Positions 15,919 through 24,164 are shown, counted from the first letter of the stretch. The stretch: 26,482 nt of DNA from CALJIC01 sp039805565 (GCA_039805565.1 JBDLTZ010000189.1:1-26482); one strand, 5' to 3'. The notes: generated by a model from the sequence alone, not told the origin. Made by a program: numbers and translations.

Positions 15919-15941
15919 GCGCGCTGAGTGGATCAGCGCGC
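15919..15941 (-). terminator. Hairpin terminator after the four-helix membrane protein gene
   Basis: Perfect 9-bp arms (GCGCGCTGA / TCAGCGCGC) with a 5-base loop, 55 nt past the stop of the gene ending at 15996. On the minus strand it is followed by CCTTTCTG, a weak T-tract. Confidence 0.6.
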
Positions 15942-15995
15942 CGTCTCGTGCAGAGCCTGGCATCCATGAACGCTGGAGCATCGTCGAGAGGGGCG

Positions 15996-16538
15996 TTATG
16001 CGACGCCGTCGAGGTCCGGGAGGACGGGCCGCCCCTCGCGCTGCTTGCGCCAGCCGTAGGGGGTCAGACCGCGCGGTTTGAGCACGGAAAGGCCCGTGGT
16101 GATCAGCAGCGCGGCGATGGCGGCGCCCGCGGTGACGGCCAGCTGGACGCGCAGCTCGTGCAAGTCGCCGGGGGCGATCGGGAACTCGGCCACGGCCACA
16201 GCCATGTAATGGATAGCCCGCGTGTGCGTCAGCAGGAGGGCCGTGGACGGGATGGTGATGACCAGCTTCGCGAGCACCCAGTAGTGCCGAAACAGCCCCC
16301 AAGGTGTGCCGAGTGACTGGGCGATCCCGGTGGCCGTCGCCGCCAAGCTGAGCGGCACGATCACCAGTGTGGTCATCAGATCCATCCCTACGTAGGCAGC
16401 CCGCACGACCGGCACGTCCTGGCTGGCGAGACCAACCAGTGCGAGCGCCAGAAAAGAACCGACCGCCCCGAGCCAGCCGACCGAGCAGACGACGTGGAGC
16501 GTGAGCGCAAGCCTGCGCAGGAGCGGCGGCATCGTCAC
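15996..16538 (-). CDS. Four-helix integral membrane protein
   Basis: 180 residues with hydrophobic helices at about 10-34, 48-72, 85-105 and 131-153, and a basic C-terminal tail. Histidines at or near the helix ends (H15, H85, H105, H110, H127) could bind heme or metal, as in small DUF2269-like membrane proteins, but the family is not certain. The GTG at 16538 overlaps the TGA of the preceding small gene (GTGA); the ATG two codons later (16532) is equally plausible. No SD is present, so translation is probably coupled to the upstream gene. A candidate terminator follows the stop. Confidence 0.8.
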   Translation of the reverse strand: MTMPPLLRRLALTLHVVCSVGWLGAVGSFLALALVGLASQDVPVVRAAYVGMDLMTTLVIVPLSLAATATGIAQSLGTPWGLFRHYWVLAKLVITIPSTALLLTHTRAIHYMAVAVAEFPIAPGDLHELRVQLAVTAGAAIAALLITTGLSVLKPRGLTPYGWRKQREGRPVLPDLDGVA

Positions 16539-16717
16539 GGCTGCGGTGCCCCATGCGGCCCGGGCATCCCGTGCATGCTCGGCCCGAAGCTCGTGCCGGT
16601 GAGGTGGAGGACGACGACAGCCACGACGAGGACGACGAGGGTCGCTCCGAATACCTTCACCCAGCCCGGCATCGCGGGCGGCGTATCAGATGTGTCCTTG
16701 GTGTGAGGTTGCGACAT
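16535..16717 (-). CDS. Small single-pass membrane protein
   Basis: 60 residues. A polar N-terminus, one membrane helix (about 22-40: FGATLVVLVVAVVVLHL) and a C-terminal tail rich in His, Met, Gly and Pro (MHGMPGPHG). The His/Met-rich end could bind copper or other metal (inference). The ATG at 16717 has GGAG eight nt upstream and a -35/-10 pair placing transcription near 16752. The alternative ATG at 16744 would leave almost no leader. The stop overlaps the start of the four-helix protein gene, so the two are a coupled pair. Confidence 0.75.
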   Translation of the reverse strand: MSQPHTKDTSDTPPAMPGWVKVFGATLVVLVVAVVVLHLTGTSFGPSMHGMPGPHGAPQP

Positions 16718-16758
16718 AGACAGAGCTCCCAGGTACACGTTCATCTGTTCCCAGGCAG

Positions 16759-16787
16759 AGAGTACCGCGATGGGCGCATAAGGTCAA
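16759..16787 (-). promoter_or_regulatory. Promoter of the small/four-helix membrane protein pair
   Basis: Minus strand TTGACC (16782-16787), 17-bp spacer, TACTCT (16759-16764). It gives a leader of about 35 nt to the ATG at 16717. Confidence 0.65.
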
Positions 16788-16869
16788 TGGCGGTGAGAGC
16801 GACATTGGCGTTTCTGACCATAGCTGCCGAATGTCCAGCTGCACGCCCGGCGCCAGCGCTCAGCATTGG

Positions 16870-17520
16870 CTACTGGCCGAACCACTCCTGCCGCCACTGC
16901 TTCATCTGGGCGATCTCGGCCTCCTGGGCAGTGATGACCGCCTGGGCGAGCGTCTTGATCTCCTGGTGCTCGGCCTTCTGCTGCGCGTCCTTCGCCATCG
17001 CGATCGCTCCCTCGTGGTGCGGGATCATCGCTGCGATGAAGCGCTGGTCGAACGGGGTACTGGCGTCCGCCGCGATTTCCATCGTCCCCATGTCCATGCC
17101 CGTGCCGCTGGTCTCAGCCAGATTGGGGTACCAGGCCTGCCGCCACTGCTTCAGCTGCGCGATCTCGCTCGTCTGCGCTGTCACAATCGCCTCAGCGAGC
17201 GCCTTGATCTCCGGCCGCTCGGCCTCCGATAGCGCCTGCTTCGCCATCGCGATCGCCCCCTCGTGGTGGGCGATCATGCTGTCGATGAACTGTGCATCGT
17301 AGGGGGTATCGGCGCCAGCCATCGAGCCGTGGTCCGTCGCGCTGTGGTCGGCTCCGGTCATGTCGCTCATGGCCGTCGCGGCAGGTGCAGCCGTGGGAAG
17401 GGGGGCTGCACTATTCGCCGCCGTCGGCGCCGGCGCGACCGCAGGCTGCGCGCCACCGCACGCGGCGAGGGTCGCTGCTGCAGCGAGCAGCAGTCCAAGG
17501 CATCTGAGTCGGGTCGGCAC
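16870..17520 (-). CDS. DUF305-family lipoprotein with two ferritin-like copies
   Basis: 216 residues. Lipoprotein signal peptide with lipobox LAAC (C21), then an Ala/Pro/Thr linker and a Met/His-rich patch (about 51-70). Two homologous helical units follow: FIDSMIAHHEGAIAMAK (78-94) and FIAAMIPHHEGAIAMAK (161-177), each continuing to an IAQ[LM]KQWRQ[AE]W segment. DUF305 proteins are exported helical-bundle proteins often found with copper-handling genes; the MxxHHxxA motif may bind metal. Start is GTG at 17520 with GGAGG six nt upstream. It has its own promoter and is divergent from the NtrB-like kinase gene. The membrane-protein pair downstream has a separate promoter, but the shared Met/His-rich tails suggest a common metal-related theme (inference). 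Confidence 0.9.
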   Translation of the reverse strand: MPTRLRCLGLLLAAAATLAACGGAQPAVAPAPTAANSAAPLPTAAPAATAMSDMTGADHSATDHGSMAGADTPYDAQFIDSMIAHHEGAIAMAKQALSEAERPEIKALAEAIVTAQTSEIAQLKQWRQAWYPNLAETSGTGMDMGTMEIAADASTPFDQRFIAAMIPHHEGAIAMAKDAQQKAEHQEIKTLAQAVITAQEAEIAQMKQWRQEWFGQ

Positions 17521-17555
17521 GTGTTTCCTCCAGTCGCTCCATATCCAGTACCCGT

Positions 17556-17585
17556 ACCATAGCGAGCCTCGGGCTCTGCCGTCAA
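17556..17585 (-). promoter_or_regulatory. Promoter of the DUF305 lipoprotein gene
   Basis: Minus strand TTGACG (17580-17585), 18-bp spacer, TATGGT (17556-17561). The predicted leader is about 28 nt. Confidence 0.55.
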
Positions 17586-17660
17586 ATGCGGCCCGCCTCT
17601 ACGCGGATAGGGCGCCGTTCTGCCGCAGCGCACGCGGCATCTGCCACAGGAGTGTGTGAA

Positions 17661-17753
17661 TTGCTACACTACCCGCTGGCTTCGTGGTATATCGCACGCA
17701 GCGTAACCGCCGCAACCATCGCGCAGCGGAGGGCTTTGCTATACTACCGCTGG
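17661..17753 (+). promoter_or_regulatory. Two direct repeats with extended -10 elements upstream of the NtrB-like gene
   Basis: TTGCTACACTACCCGCTGG (17661-17679) and TTGCTATACTACCGCTGG (17736-17753) are near-identical copies 75 bp apart. The second contains TGCTATACT (17737-17745), a good extended -10 about 40 nt before the start codon; the first has TGCTACACT. No good -35. Either tandem promoters or a duplicated activator/sigma site. Confidence 0.55.
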
Positions 17754-17784
17754 TATCTGCCGACTCACCGTCTCTGGAGTGCCT

Positions 17785-19290
17785 ATGGCTTCCCCGCCAG
17801 CTGCCGTACGGCCGGCGCGCCCCGCCCGGCCCTCGCCGCGCGACCCGGCGCTGTGGTTCGTGTTCATCGCGCTCGCCGCCATCAGCACGCTGCACTACCT
17901 GACCGACGTGCGGCTGATCCCGTACCACTCGATCTACCGCAGCCTGTACTATGTGCCGATCGCCGTCGCGGCTGTGCGCTACGGCTGGCGCGGCGGCGTC
18001 CTCACCGCTGTGGCCACCACCCTGCTGTACCTGCCCCACGTGGTGATCTCCTCCCAGCTGATGCCGATGGACGGCTTCAACGACGCCCTGGAGAACATGC
18101 TGTTCCTGTTCGTGGGCGGCTTCGCTGGATTTCTGGCCGACGCCGAGCGCGCGCAGCGACAGCGGGCGCAGGAGGTCGCCGCACAGCTCGCGGGGGCCAA
18201 CCAGCGCCTGCAGGAGCAGGCCGCGCACGCCGAGCAGATGCGTGGGCAGGTGGCCTCCATCCTGGAGAGCCTCGACAGCGGGGTCGTCACGCTCGATACC
18301 GGCGGCCGGGTAGTGACAACGAACCGCGCGGCCGAGTCGCTCCTGACGCTGCTGGGGGCGGCCCACGGGGAGCTTCCTGAGCCAATCCAGACCTATGCCC
18401 ACGATGGTGCACGCGGGTACCGTCAGCTCACCACTGACACGCACGTCCTCGGCCTGCGCGGCAGCCCGCTCTCAGGGGCACACGGCGAGGCGCTCGGGAC
18501 GGTCCTGGTGCTGGACGACCTATCGGAGCTGAAGGCGCTCGAGGCTCAGGTGCAGCGCGCGCATCGGCTCGCGGCGCTCGGCCGCCTCGCCGGCGGCCTG
18601 GCGCACGAGATCCGCAACCCGCTCGGCATTGTGCGGGCGGCGGCGCAGATGCTCCACCGCCAGCTGTGGGACGATGCGCGTCTCGGCGAGTACACGCAGG
18701 TGATCCAGAGTGAGATCGACCGCGTCGACCGCCTGATCGAGCAGCTGCTCGTCTACGCCCGACCGCGGCCGCTCACGCGCGGCCCGGTCAACCTCGGCGA
18801 GCTTGCGGAGCGCGCGCTCGGGCTCACGCGCGCGTACGCGAGCCAGCACGGTGTGGTGTGCGAGGTGGTTGGTCGCGGCGACGCGCCGGTGATGGAAGGG
18901 GACGCCGAGCTCCTGCTCCAGGCGCTCGTCAACCTGCTCATGAACGCGGTACAGGCCACGCCGCACGGCGGTCGCGTGTCTGTTGAGGTGTCGACCGCGC
19001 ACGACGAGCGCGTGCCGATAGCGATCCTGGGGGTGAGGGACACTGGGCTGGGGATCGCCCCGGACGATCTGCAGCGCGTGTTCGATCCGTTCTTCACCAC
19101 GCGCGATCATGGCGTCGGCCTCGGCCTCAGCATCGTGCAGCAGATCGTCCAGGAGCACGGCGGCGCGATCGACGTGATCAGCGAGCTGGGTGTAGGGACT
19201 GCCTTCGTCGTCCGGCTTCCGGCGCCCGACTCGCAGACTGCAGAACGAGTACCACCACACGCTACGGCCTCCGTACCCACCCCTGCCTGA
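17785..19290 (+). CDS. NtrB/AtoS-like membrane sensor histidine kinase
   Basis: 501 residues from the ATG at 17785 (GGAG five nt upstream; GTG 17779 rejected). The N-terminal region has several membrane helices (about 22-115, including WFVFIALAAISTLHYL, YVPIAVAAVRY and the GGVLTAVATTLLYLP stretch), then a coiled coil (about 120-160), a PAS-like domain (about 160-250), HisKA with LAHEIRNPLG (phospho-His H274) and HATPase_c with LVNLLMNAVQATP, RDTGLGIA, FDPFFTTRDHGVGLGLSI. The input signal is probably sensed within the membrane region because no large periplasmic loop is seen. Partner: the NtrC-like regulator starting 222 nt downstream on the same strand. Confidence 0.93.
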   Translation: MASPPAAVRPARPARPSPRDPALWFVFIALAAISTLHYLTDVRLIPYHSIYRSLYYVPIAVAAVRYGWRGGVLTAVATTLLYLPHVVISSQLMPMDGFNDALENMLFLFVGGFAGFLADAERAQRQRAQEVAAQLAGANQRLQEQAAHAEQMRGQVASILESLDSGVVTLDTGGRVVTTNRAAESLLTLLGAAHGELPEPIQTYAHDGARGYRQLTTDTHVLGLRGSPLSGAHGEALGTVLVLDDLSELKALEAQVQRAHRLAALGRLAGGLAHEIRNPLGIVRAAAQMLHRQLWDDARLGEYTQVIQSEIDRVDRLIEQLLVYARPRPLTRGPVNLGELAERALGLTRAYASQHGVVCEVVGRGDAPVMEGDAELLLQALVNLLMNAVQATPHGGRVSVEVSTAHDERVPIAILGVRDTGLGIAPDDLQRVFDPFFTTRDHGVGLGLSIVQQIVQEHGGAIDVISELGVGTAFVVRLPAPDSQTAERVPPHATASVPTPA

Positions 19291-19330
19291 TGCTGTTCGC
19301 GCCAGCGCCTGTTGCATCGCTGCGCGGCCA

Positions 19331-19347
19331 CCGCCGCTATGCGGCGG
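19331..19347 (+). promoter_or_regulatory. GC-rich hairpin between sensor and regulator genes
   Basis: Perfect 7-bp arms (CCGCCGC/GCGGCGG) with a 3-base loop, 40 nt after the kinase stop. No T-run follows, so it could attenuate transcription or stabilise RNA rather than terminate. Confidence 0.35.
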
Positions 19348-19512
19348 CAGGAGTCGGCGCAGTCCTGCATACGTGCGTCGCCGTGTGCCATCTGCGCGTG
19401 GCGGTGGCAGACCTCCACGCGTGTCTCTCGTGCTGTCAGGAGTGGGTGCGGGCTATTGGCGTTGTCGGCTGCGAGTGGTACCATTCCGAGCCGCGGAAGG
19501 AAAGGAGCGGGT

Positions 19513-20775
19513 ATGGCGACGCGGAGCGTGTTGATCGTCGACGACGAGCCGAACATGCGCTGGGTGCTCGGCAAGGCGCTTGAGCAGGCGGGGTACACAG
19601 TGTACACCGCAGGCAGCGGCGACGAGGCCGTGGCCACGCTGACTCGCACACCCGTAGATCTGGTGCTGCTCGATCTGAAGCTGAAGGGGGAGGACGGCCT
19701 GACGGTGCTCCGGCGGCTGCGCGGGCGGCGGCCTGACCTGGTGGTCATGCTGCTGACGGCCTACGGCACGGTGGCGACGGCCGTCGAGGCAATGCAGCTT
19801 GGCGCCGCCGACTTCCTGCGCAAGCCGTTTGATGTCGAGGAGATCACCTTCAAGGTGGCGCGGGCGCTGGAGCGGCGGGAGATGCAGCAGGAGCTGGCGC
19901 GGCTCGCGACTGCGCAGCGTGCCGCCCCCGCGCTCGCATCATTCGTCGGGGCATCGCCGGCCTGGCAGCGCGTGATCGCACAGGCCCAGCTTGCATCGCA
20001 GTCCGACGAGCATGCGCTGCTGCTGGGCCGTGCGGGGAGCGGGCGCGCAACACTTGGGCGGGCGGTCCACGGCGCGAGCGCGCGTGCGACTGCCCGGTTC
20101 ATCACCTTCGACGCGCAGCTCTACCAGCGCGATGTGCGCCGATCCGCGCTCCTGGGGAGCAGCACGGGCGGTGGGGCATGGTCGGCGGCCGGGAGCGGAA
20201 CGCTCATGATCGGCGGGCTGGAGGACGACGCTGTGCTTGCCGAAGCGCTCGGCGATGTGATGAGCGAGCGCCGCGTCGGCCCGCGAGTGCTGGTGATTGC
20301 CACCGACGAGACCATGTTCCCTCCCTCGCTCATCGCGCACATCCCGCTGCGTCTCGTCGTACCGCCGCTTGCTGAGCGCGCCGGCGACGTGCCGCTGCTC
20401 ACGCACCACTTCGCCGCAGATGTGGGCATCACGCCGGGGGCGATGGAGGCGCTGGAGCAGTATCACTGGCCGGAGGACGTCGCCGAGCTGCGCGCGGCGA
20501 TCACGTCGGCGGTCGTCCTGGCGGGCGGTGGGCCGATCGACCGCGAGCACCTGCCGCTGTCGGTCCGCAGCCGGGCTGAGCGTGTGGCTCAGGCCCCCTT
20601 CCAGCTCCCAGCGCAGGGCGTCAGCCTCGATGACGTCGAGCAGCAGCTCATCCGTCAGGCACTTCACCAGGCACGCGGCAACAAGAGCAAGGCTGCTGAG
20701 CTGCTCGGCCTTACCCGCCACACGTTGCTCTACCGCATGGAGAAGCACGGCATCACTGGGCTGGAGCAGCCGTAG
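19513..20775 (+). CDS. NtrC-like response regulator with degenerate AAA+ domain
   Basis: 420 residues. ATG at 19513 with AAAGGAG five nt upstream; the open frame to 19312 has no conserved sequence. Receiver domain 5-120 with D10/D11, phospho-acceptor D54 (VLLDLKLKG) and K104. The central part (about 145-350) aligns with the sigma-54 activator AAA+ domain but is shortened. The P-loop is GRAGSGRA (172-179) with Arg for Lys, the GAFTGA sigma-54 contact loop is missing, and the Walker B region reads GTLMIGGLEDD instead of GGTLFLDEI. The C-terminal Fis-type helix-turn-helix is intact (about 372-413, ending AAELLGLTRHTLLYRMEKHGI). It probably binds DNA as a phosphorylation-controlled regulator but should not activate sigma-54 polymerase. 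Partner kinase: the NtrB-like gene upstream. Confidence 0.92.
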   Translation: MATRSVLIVDDEPNMRWVLGKALEQAGYTVYTAGSGDEAVATLTRTPVDLVLLDLKLKGEDGLTVLRRLRGRRPDLVVMLLTAYGTVATAVEAMQLGAADFLRKPFDVEEITFKVARALERREMQQELARLATAQRAAPALASFVGASPAWQRVIAQAQLASQSDEHALLLGRAGSGRATLGRAVHGASARATARFITFDAQLYQRDVRRSALLGSSTGGGAWSAAGSGTLMIGGLEDDAVLAEALGDVMSERRVGPRVLVIATDETMFPPSLIAHIPLRLVVPPLAERAGDVPLLTHHFAADVGITPGAMEALEQYHWPEDVAELRAAITSAVVLAGGGPIDREHLPLSVRSRAERVAQAPFQLPAQGVSLDDVEQQLIRQALHQARGNKSKAAELLGLTRHTLLYRMEKHGITGLEQP

Positions 20776-20858
20776 GCGCCGGTACCGCAGACCGGACGTC
20801 TATCGGGGGCGGCTGGGGGGAGGGCGGGGTGCTGATGGCGCCGCGGTGAACGCCCGAA

Positions 20859-22280
20859 CTAGGGCTCGGCCGGCAGACGTACCGTGACGGAAGTGCCTGC
20901 ACCTGGCGCACTTTGCAGGTGGATCGTCCCGCCGTGTTGCTCGACGATCCAGTGTGCGATCGGGAGACCGAGACCGGTGCCACCAGGATCACGGCCGCGA
21001 GCGGGGTCAGCGCGGTAGAAGCGCTCGAAGACGTGTGGCAGATCATCGGGGGGGATGCCTACGCCGGTGTCGCAGACCACCACCTCGACGCGGCCCTCGT
21101 GGATGCTCAGCCCCAGGGTGACACGTCCCTCTGGCGGGGTGTACTTGATTGCGTTGTCGAGGAGGATGAGCACCAGCTGGCGGAGCCGGTCCTCGTCGCC
21201 AAGCACCTGCGCCGGCTCGAACGGGTCGAGTATGAGCGTCTGGCCGTGCGCGAGCGGTCGCGCAGCCTGGAACGTTTCCAGCACCACCGCGTCGAGGTCC
21301 ACCATCGCGTGGCGGATCCCCGTACCTGCGTCGGCACGGGCGAGGGCCAACAGGTCGGCCACGAGCCGAGCGAGGCGCGTAGCCTCGCGCTTCACCTCGC
21401 CAAGCACTTCCACACGCTCTGCCGCGAGCATCTCCGGCTGCCGCTCAAGGATCTCCAGGTTGCCCTGTATGGCCGTGAGCGGGGCTCGCAGCTCGTGCGA
21501 GGCGTCAGCCACGAAGCGCTGCTGGGCACGGGAGGACTCCTCAAGGCTTGCCAGCATGGTGTTGAAGGTCTCCGCCAGGCGGCCAAGCTCATCACGGGTA
21601 GGCGGCGCCTCGACCCGATGGGAGATATCGCGCGCCTGGGCGATGGTGCTCGCCGTGCGCGTCATCCGGTCGAGCGGCCAGAGCGCCTGTCCGGCGATCG
21701 CCCACCCGCCGGCGAGTGCTGCCGCCAGCCCGAGCAGGCTGATCGCCAGCAGGCTGGCCCGAAACGCGACGATCGACGCGTCGAGCCGGCCCAGGGGGGT
21801 GAGCGCCGCGACGTAGCCCACGTGCGGGCTGCCGGCGCCTATCGGCAAGACATAGACTCGCCAGCGCTCGTCGCGGCCGATGGCGAGGCCGAACGCGCCG
21901 CCCGGGATCATCTCCAGGTCTCCCATGCCCGGCGCCAGGCCCGCCAGCGTGTCGAAGGCGGGGCCGGCAGGGTTTGCCAGCACGGCTCGCGGATTGATGT
22001 GCGGCCCCCCCTCGCTGGTCGTTGACGTCTCGCGCAGCGTCCCGTCGCTATCGAACAGCTGCAGCACGACCTCGACCGCCGCGCCGCCGCTCCCGAAGTG
22101 CAGCTCGTCGGCGGCGGATGTCACGCCCGTCGCCGCGTGGGCCGCGCTGGTTACGAGCAGCCGGTCGCGGTCATCGTAGTGGCCGCGCGTGTGCAGCGCA
22201 TAGGTCAGCAGGCTGACCAGGAGCAGGATGGCGGCGAACAGCGCGCTGTACCAGAGCGCCAGGCGCAGGCGGATCGACAT
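20859..22280 (-). CDS. OmpR-partner sensor histidine kinase (HAMP-HisKA-HATPase)
   Basis: 473 residues. Membrane helix about 9-29, periplasmic sensor domain about 30-170, second helix about 172-197, HAMP about 197-250, HisKA with DASHELRAPLTAIQGNLEIL (phospho-His H262), and HATPase_c with LILLDNAIKYTP, DTGVGIPPDDLPHVFERFYR and GGTGLGLPIA. A complete inner-membrane kinase sensing an unknown extracytoplasmic signal. The ATG overlaps the TGA of the response regulator gene (TGATG), so the pair is translationally coupled. The longer frame to 22421 runs inside the regulator gene and was rejected. It ends convergently with the NtrC-like gene, 83 nt apart. Confidence 0.95.
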   Translation of the reverse strand: MSIRLRLALWYSALFAAILLLVSLLTYALHTRGHYDDRDRLLVTSAAHAATGVTSAADELHFGSGGAAVEVVLQLFDSDGTLRETSTTSEGGPHINPRAVLANPAGPAFDTLAGLAPGMGDLEMIPGGAFGLAIGRDERWRVYVLPIGAGSPHVGYVAALTPLGRLDASIVAFRASLLAISLLGLAAALAGGWAIAGQALWPLDRMTRTASTIAQARDISHRVEAPPTRDELGRLAETFNTMLASLEESSRAQQRFVADASHELRAPLTAIQGNLEILERQPEMLAAERVEVLGEVKREATRLARLVADLLALARADAGTGIRHAMVDLDAVVLETFQAARPLAHGQTLILDPFEPAQVLGDEDRLRQLVLILLDNAIKYTPPEGRVTLGLSIHEGRVEVVVCDTGVGIPPDDLPHVFERFYRADPARGRDPGGTGLGLPIAHWIVEQHGGTIHLQSAPGAGTSVTVRLPAEP

Positions 22281-22957
22281 CACGCCCCCTCCCTGAGGAT
22301 GTAGCCGGCGCCGCGAATGGTATGGATGAGCGCGGGCTCGCCGGCCGCGCCCAGCTTCTGACGCAGCTGCTTGATGTACACCTCGACGACGTTGGCGTTG
22401 CCGCCGAAGTCGTAGCCCCACACCCGCTCGAGCAGCACCTCCTTGGAGAGAACCTGGTTTGGGTGCAGCAGGAATTCGTGCAGGAGCTTGAACTCCAGGC
22501 TGGTGAGGGTGATCAGGCGCTTGCCACGACGGGCGCTGTGGGCCCCCAGGTCAAGCGTGAGGTCGGCGAAGCTCAGGCGCTGCGGCTGCTCGGTCTGGCG
22601 CCGCCGCAGCAGCACGCGCACCCGCGCGAGCAGTACGTCGAAGCTGAACGGCTTGACGACGTAGTCCTCGGCGCCGGCCTCCAGCCCCTGCACCTGGTCG
22701 GAGGGCGCATCCCGGGCGGTGAGGAGGATGACGGGGAGCTGCCGGTCGGCGGCTCGCAGGCGCCTGAGCACCTCCAGCCCGTCCATGACCGGCATCATAA
22801 TGTCGAGAATCACCAGGTCCGGCGGCTGCTCGCGCGCAAGCGCCAGGCCGGTGGGCCCTGAGGCCGCCACGGTGACGGTGAAACCCTCGTAGGCCAAACC
22901 GCGGCGCAGCATGTTCGTCACGGCCGGGTCGTCGTCAACCACAAGAATATGCGCCAT
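22280..22957 (-). CDS. OmpR/PhoB-family response regulator
   Basis: 225 residues. Receiver domain 1-115 with acidic residues D8-D10, phospho-acceptor D52 in LVILDIMMPVMDG and K102 (VVKPFSF). The C-terminal winged helix (about 125-223) contains LTSLEFKLLHEFLLHPNQVLSKEVLLERVWG and VEVYIKQLRQKLG, typical of OmpR-type DNA-binding domains. Activated by the kinase encoded immediately downstream (TGATG overlap). A purine-rich stretch (GGAGCGAAGGGCAAGG) precedes the ATG, and a promoter-like pair lies about 50-75 nt upstream. Target genes unknown. Confidence 0.95.
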   Translation of the reverse strand: MAHILVVDDDPAVTNMLRRGLAYEGFTVTVAASGPTGLALAREQPPDLVILDIMMPVMDGLEVLRRLRAADRQLPVILLTARDAPSDQVQGLEAGAEDYVVKPFSFDVLLARVRVLLRRRQTEQPQRLSFADLTLDLGAHSARRGKRLITLTSLEFKLLHEFLLHPNQVLSKEVLLERVWGYDFGGNANVVEVYIKQLRQKLGAAGEPALIHTIRGAGYILREGA

Positions 22958-23002
22958 CCGTCAGCCTTGCCCTTCGCTCCTCGGCAACACCTACGTGCTC
23001 TG

Positions 23003-23031
23003 AGCGTACCATGGCGGTCCAGCTGTCGCAA
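23003..23031 (-). promoter_or_regulatory. Candidate promoter of the OmpR-type two-component pair
   Basis: Minus strand TTGCGA (23026-23031), 17-bp spacer, TACGCT (23003-23008). The match is moderate; spacing and the roughly 40-nt leader are right. Confidence 0.4.
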
Positions 23032-23186
23032 TATCGCAAGGGCACGCCGGCTCTGGCGCCGGGCTCGTGTCAGCGCGTGTCCCATGTGCGCCACTGCTGC
23101 GCGAAATGCCACATACCCTTCGCATCGTGTGTGACGCCTCAGCTGTAAATGGGGAACGCCTCCAGCGCGAGCCCAGATCGGTACGA

Positions 23187-24164
23187 TCAGGCGCGTGCTG
23201 CTGTCGTCGACGTCTCGCTTTCCGCATCGCGTGTGAGTAGGCCGAGCAGGGCTTGCCACGAGGCGCGAATGCCTGCCGTGCGGACCTCGCCGTCGAAGGC
23301 GTCGCGGTGCTCATTGTAGACGTGGATCGTCTCGATGCACTGGACGATCTGGTGTGCCCACACGCGCCGGCGGAAGGACGCCGGATCGTCGGGGGCGTAG
23401 GCCGCCAGCAGGGCCTCGTGCGCCTGCGGTTCGGGGGTGAAGGCGCACCAGTAGGCCACGTCGGCTGCCGGGTCGAGCCCCTGCGCCCACTCCCAGTCGA
23501 TGATCGTCGTGCGGCCCCGCGCATCGACCAGGATGTTGTCGCCCGCGCAGTCCCCCTTGCAGAGGCAGGGCGGGCCATCGTACCACGTCGCGAGCGCCGC
23601 GTAGACCGCCGCGACGGATGCGACCGACTCAGGCCTCCCGCCGGCGATGGCGATCGCCTCCGGGATACGCCGGGCCTTGTTGGCGACCCACGCGTTGGAC
23701 GAGGGGTAGACTGGGTAGGGGCGCGGCGGCAGGTCGCCGAACGCATCGAGTGTGACGGCGTGCAGGCGCCGGAGCTGACGCCCGAGGTCTGCCGCGGCCG
23801 CCAGCACCTGTTCAGTGCTCAGGCTCCCCAGCGCGAAGGGGCGCCCACGGGCCAGCGTCTCGACGCTCCAGACGTAGCGGCCATCGGGCGTCGCCGTGCT
23901 GCCGTGCGCGATCGTCAGAGGAGTGCGGACACCTGCGGCGTAGGCGCGAGCCTGGGCGTCGATGCCGCGCAGCAGCGAGAGCGCCGGCTCACGCTCGACG
24001 CGAGTGATCCACGACCTCCGCTGGTGTGTGGCGCGGTAGGTGCGCCCGTTGGTGCCGCCCGTGAGCTGTGTGAGGGTGACCTGTGGCGCCGCGAGGGCGT
24101 GCCTGAGGGCCGCTGTGACTTCAGGCGGGACCTGCACCGGACAGGAATCGGGGACATGACCCAC
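23187..24164 (-). CDS. Aminoglycoside phosphotransferase (APH)/choline-kinase fold protein
   Basis: 325 residues from the GTG at 24164 (AGAGGAG six nt upstream); the longer frame to 24284 starts before the promoter and lacks conserved sequence. Kinase-like fold: nucleotide-binding lobe with GGTNGRTYRA (about 36-45), catalytic loop KGDCAGDN (203-210; D205 base, N210) and metal-binding IIDWEWA (221-227, D223). The usual HGD histidine is replaced by Lys. APH-fold enzymes phosphorylate antibiotics, choline, thiamine, sugars or other small alcohols; substrate unknown, so resistance should not be assumed. It is transcribed from an extended -10 element at 24210-24218 and lies 229 nt ahead of the OmpR-type pair, which has its own promoter candidate. 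Confidence 0.88.
   Translation of the reverse strand: MGHVPDSCPVQVPPEVTAALRHALAAPQVTLTQLTGGTNGRTYRATHQRRSWITRVEREPALSLLRGIDAQARAYAAGVRTPLTIAHGSTATPDGRYVWSVETLARGRPFALGSLSTEQVLAAAADLGRQLRRLHAVTLDAFGDLPPRPYPVYPSSNAWVANKARRIPEAIAIAGGRPESVASVAAVYAALATWYDGPPCLCKGDCAGDNILVDARGRTTIIDWEWAQGLDPAADVAYWCAFTPEPQAHEALLAAYAPDDPASFRRRVWAHQIVQCIETIHVYNEHRDAFDGEVRTAGIRASWQALLGLLTRDAESETSTTAARA

Noticed and set aside
16718..16744. Longer form of the small membrane protein from ATG 16744
   Set aside because: The -10 element places transcription near 16752, leaving almost no leader, while the ATG at 16717 has a good SD.
20776..20858. Terminator between the convergent NtrC-like and kinase genes
   Set aside because: Only a weak 5-bp stem and no T-run were found.
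20913..22025. 370-codon plus-strand frame opposite the histidine kinase
   Set aside because: Antisense shadow of an intact kinase with all signature motifs.
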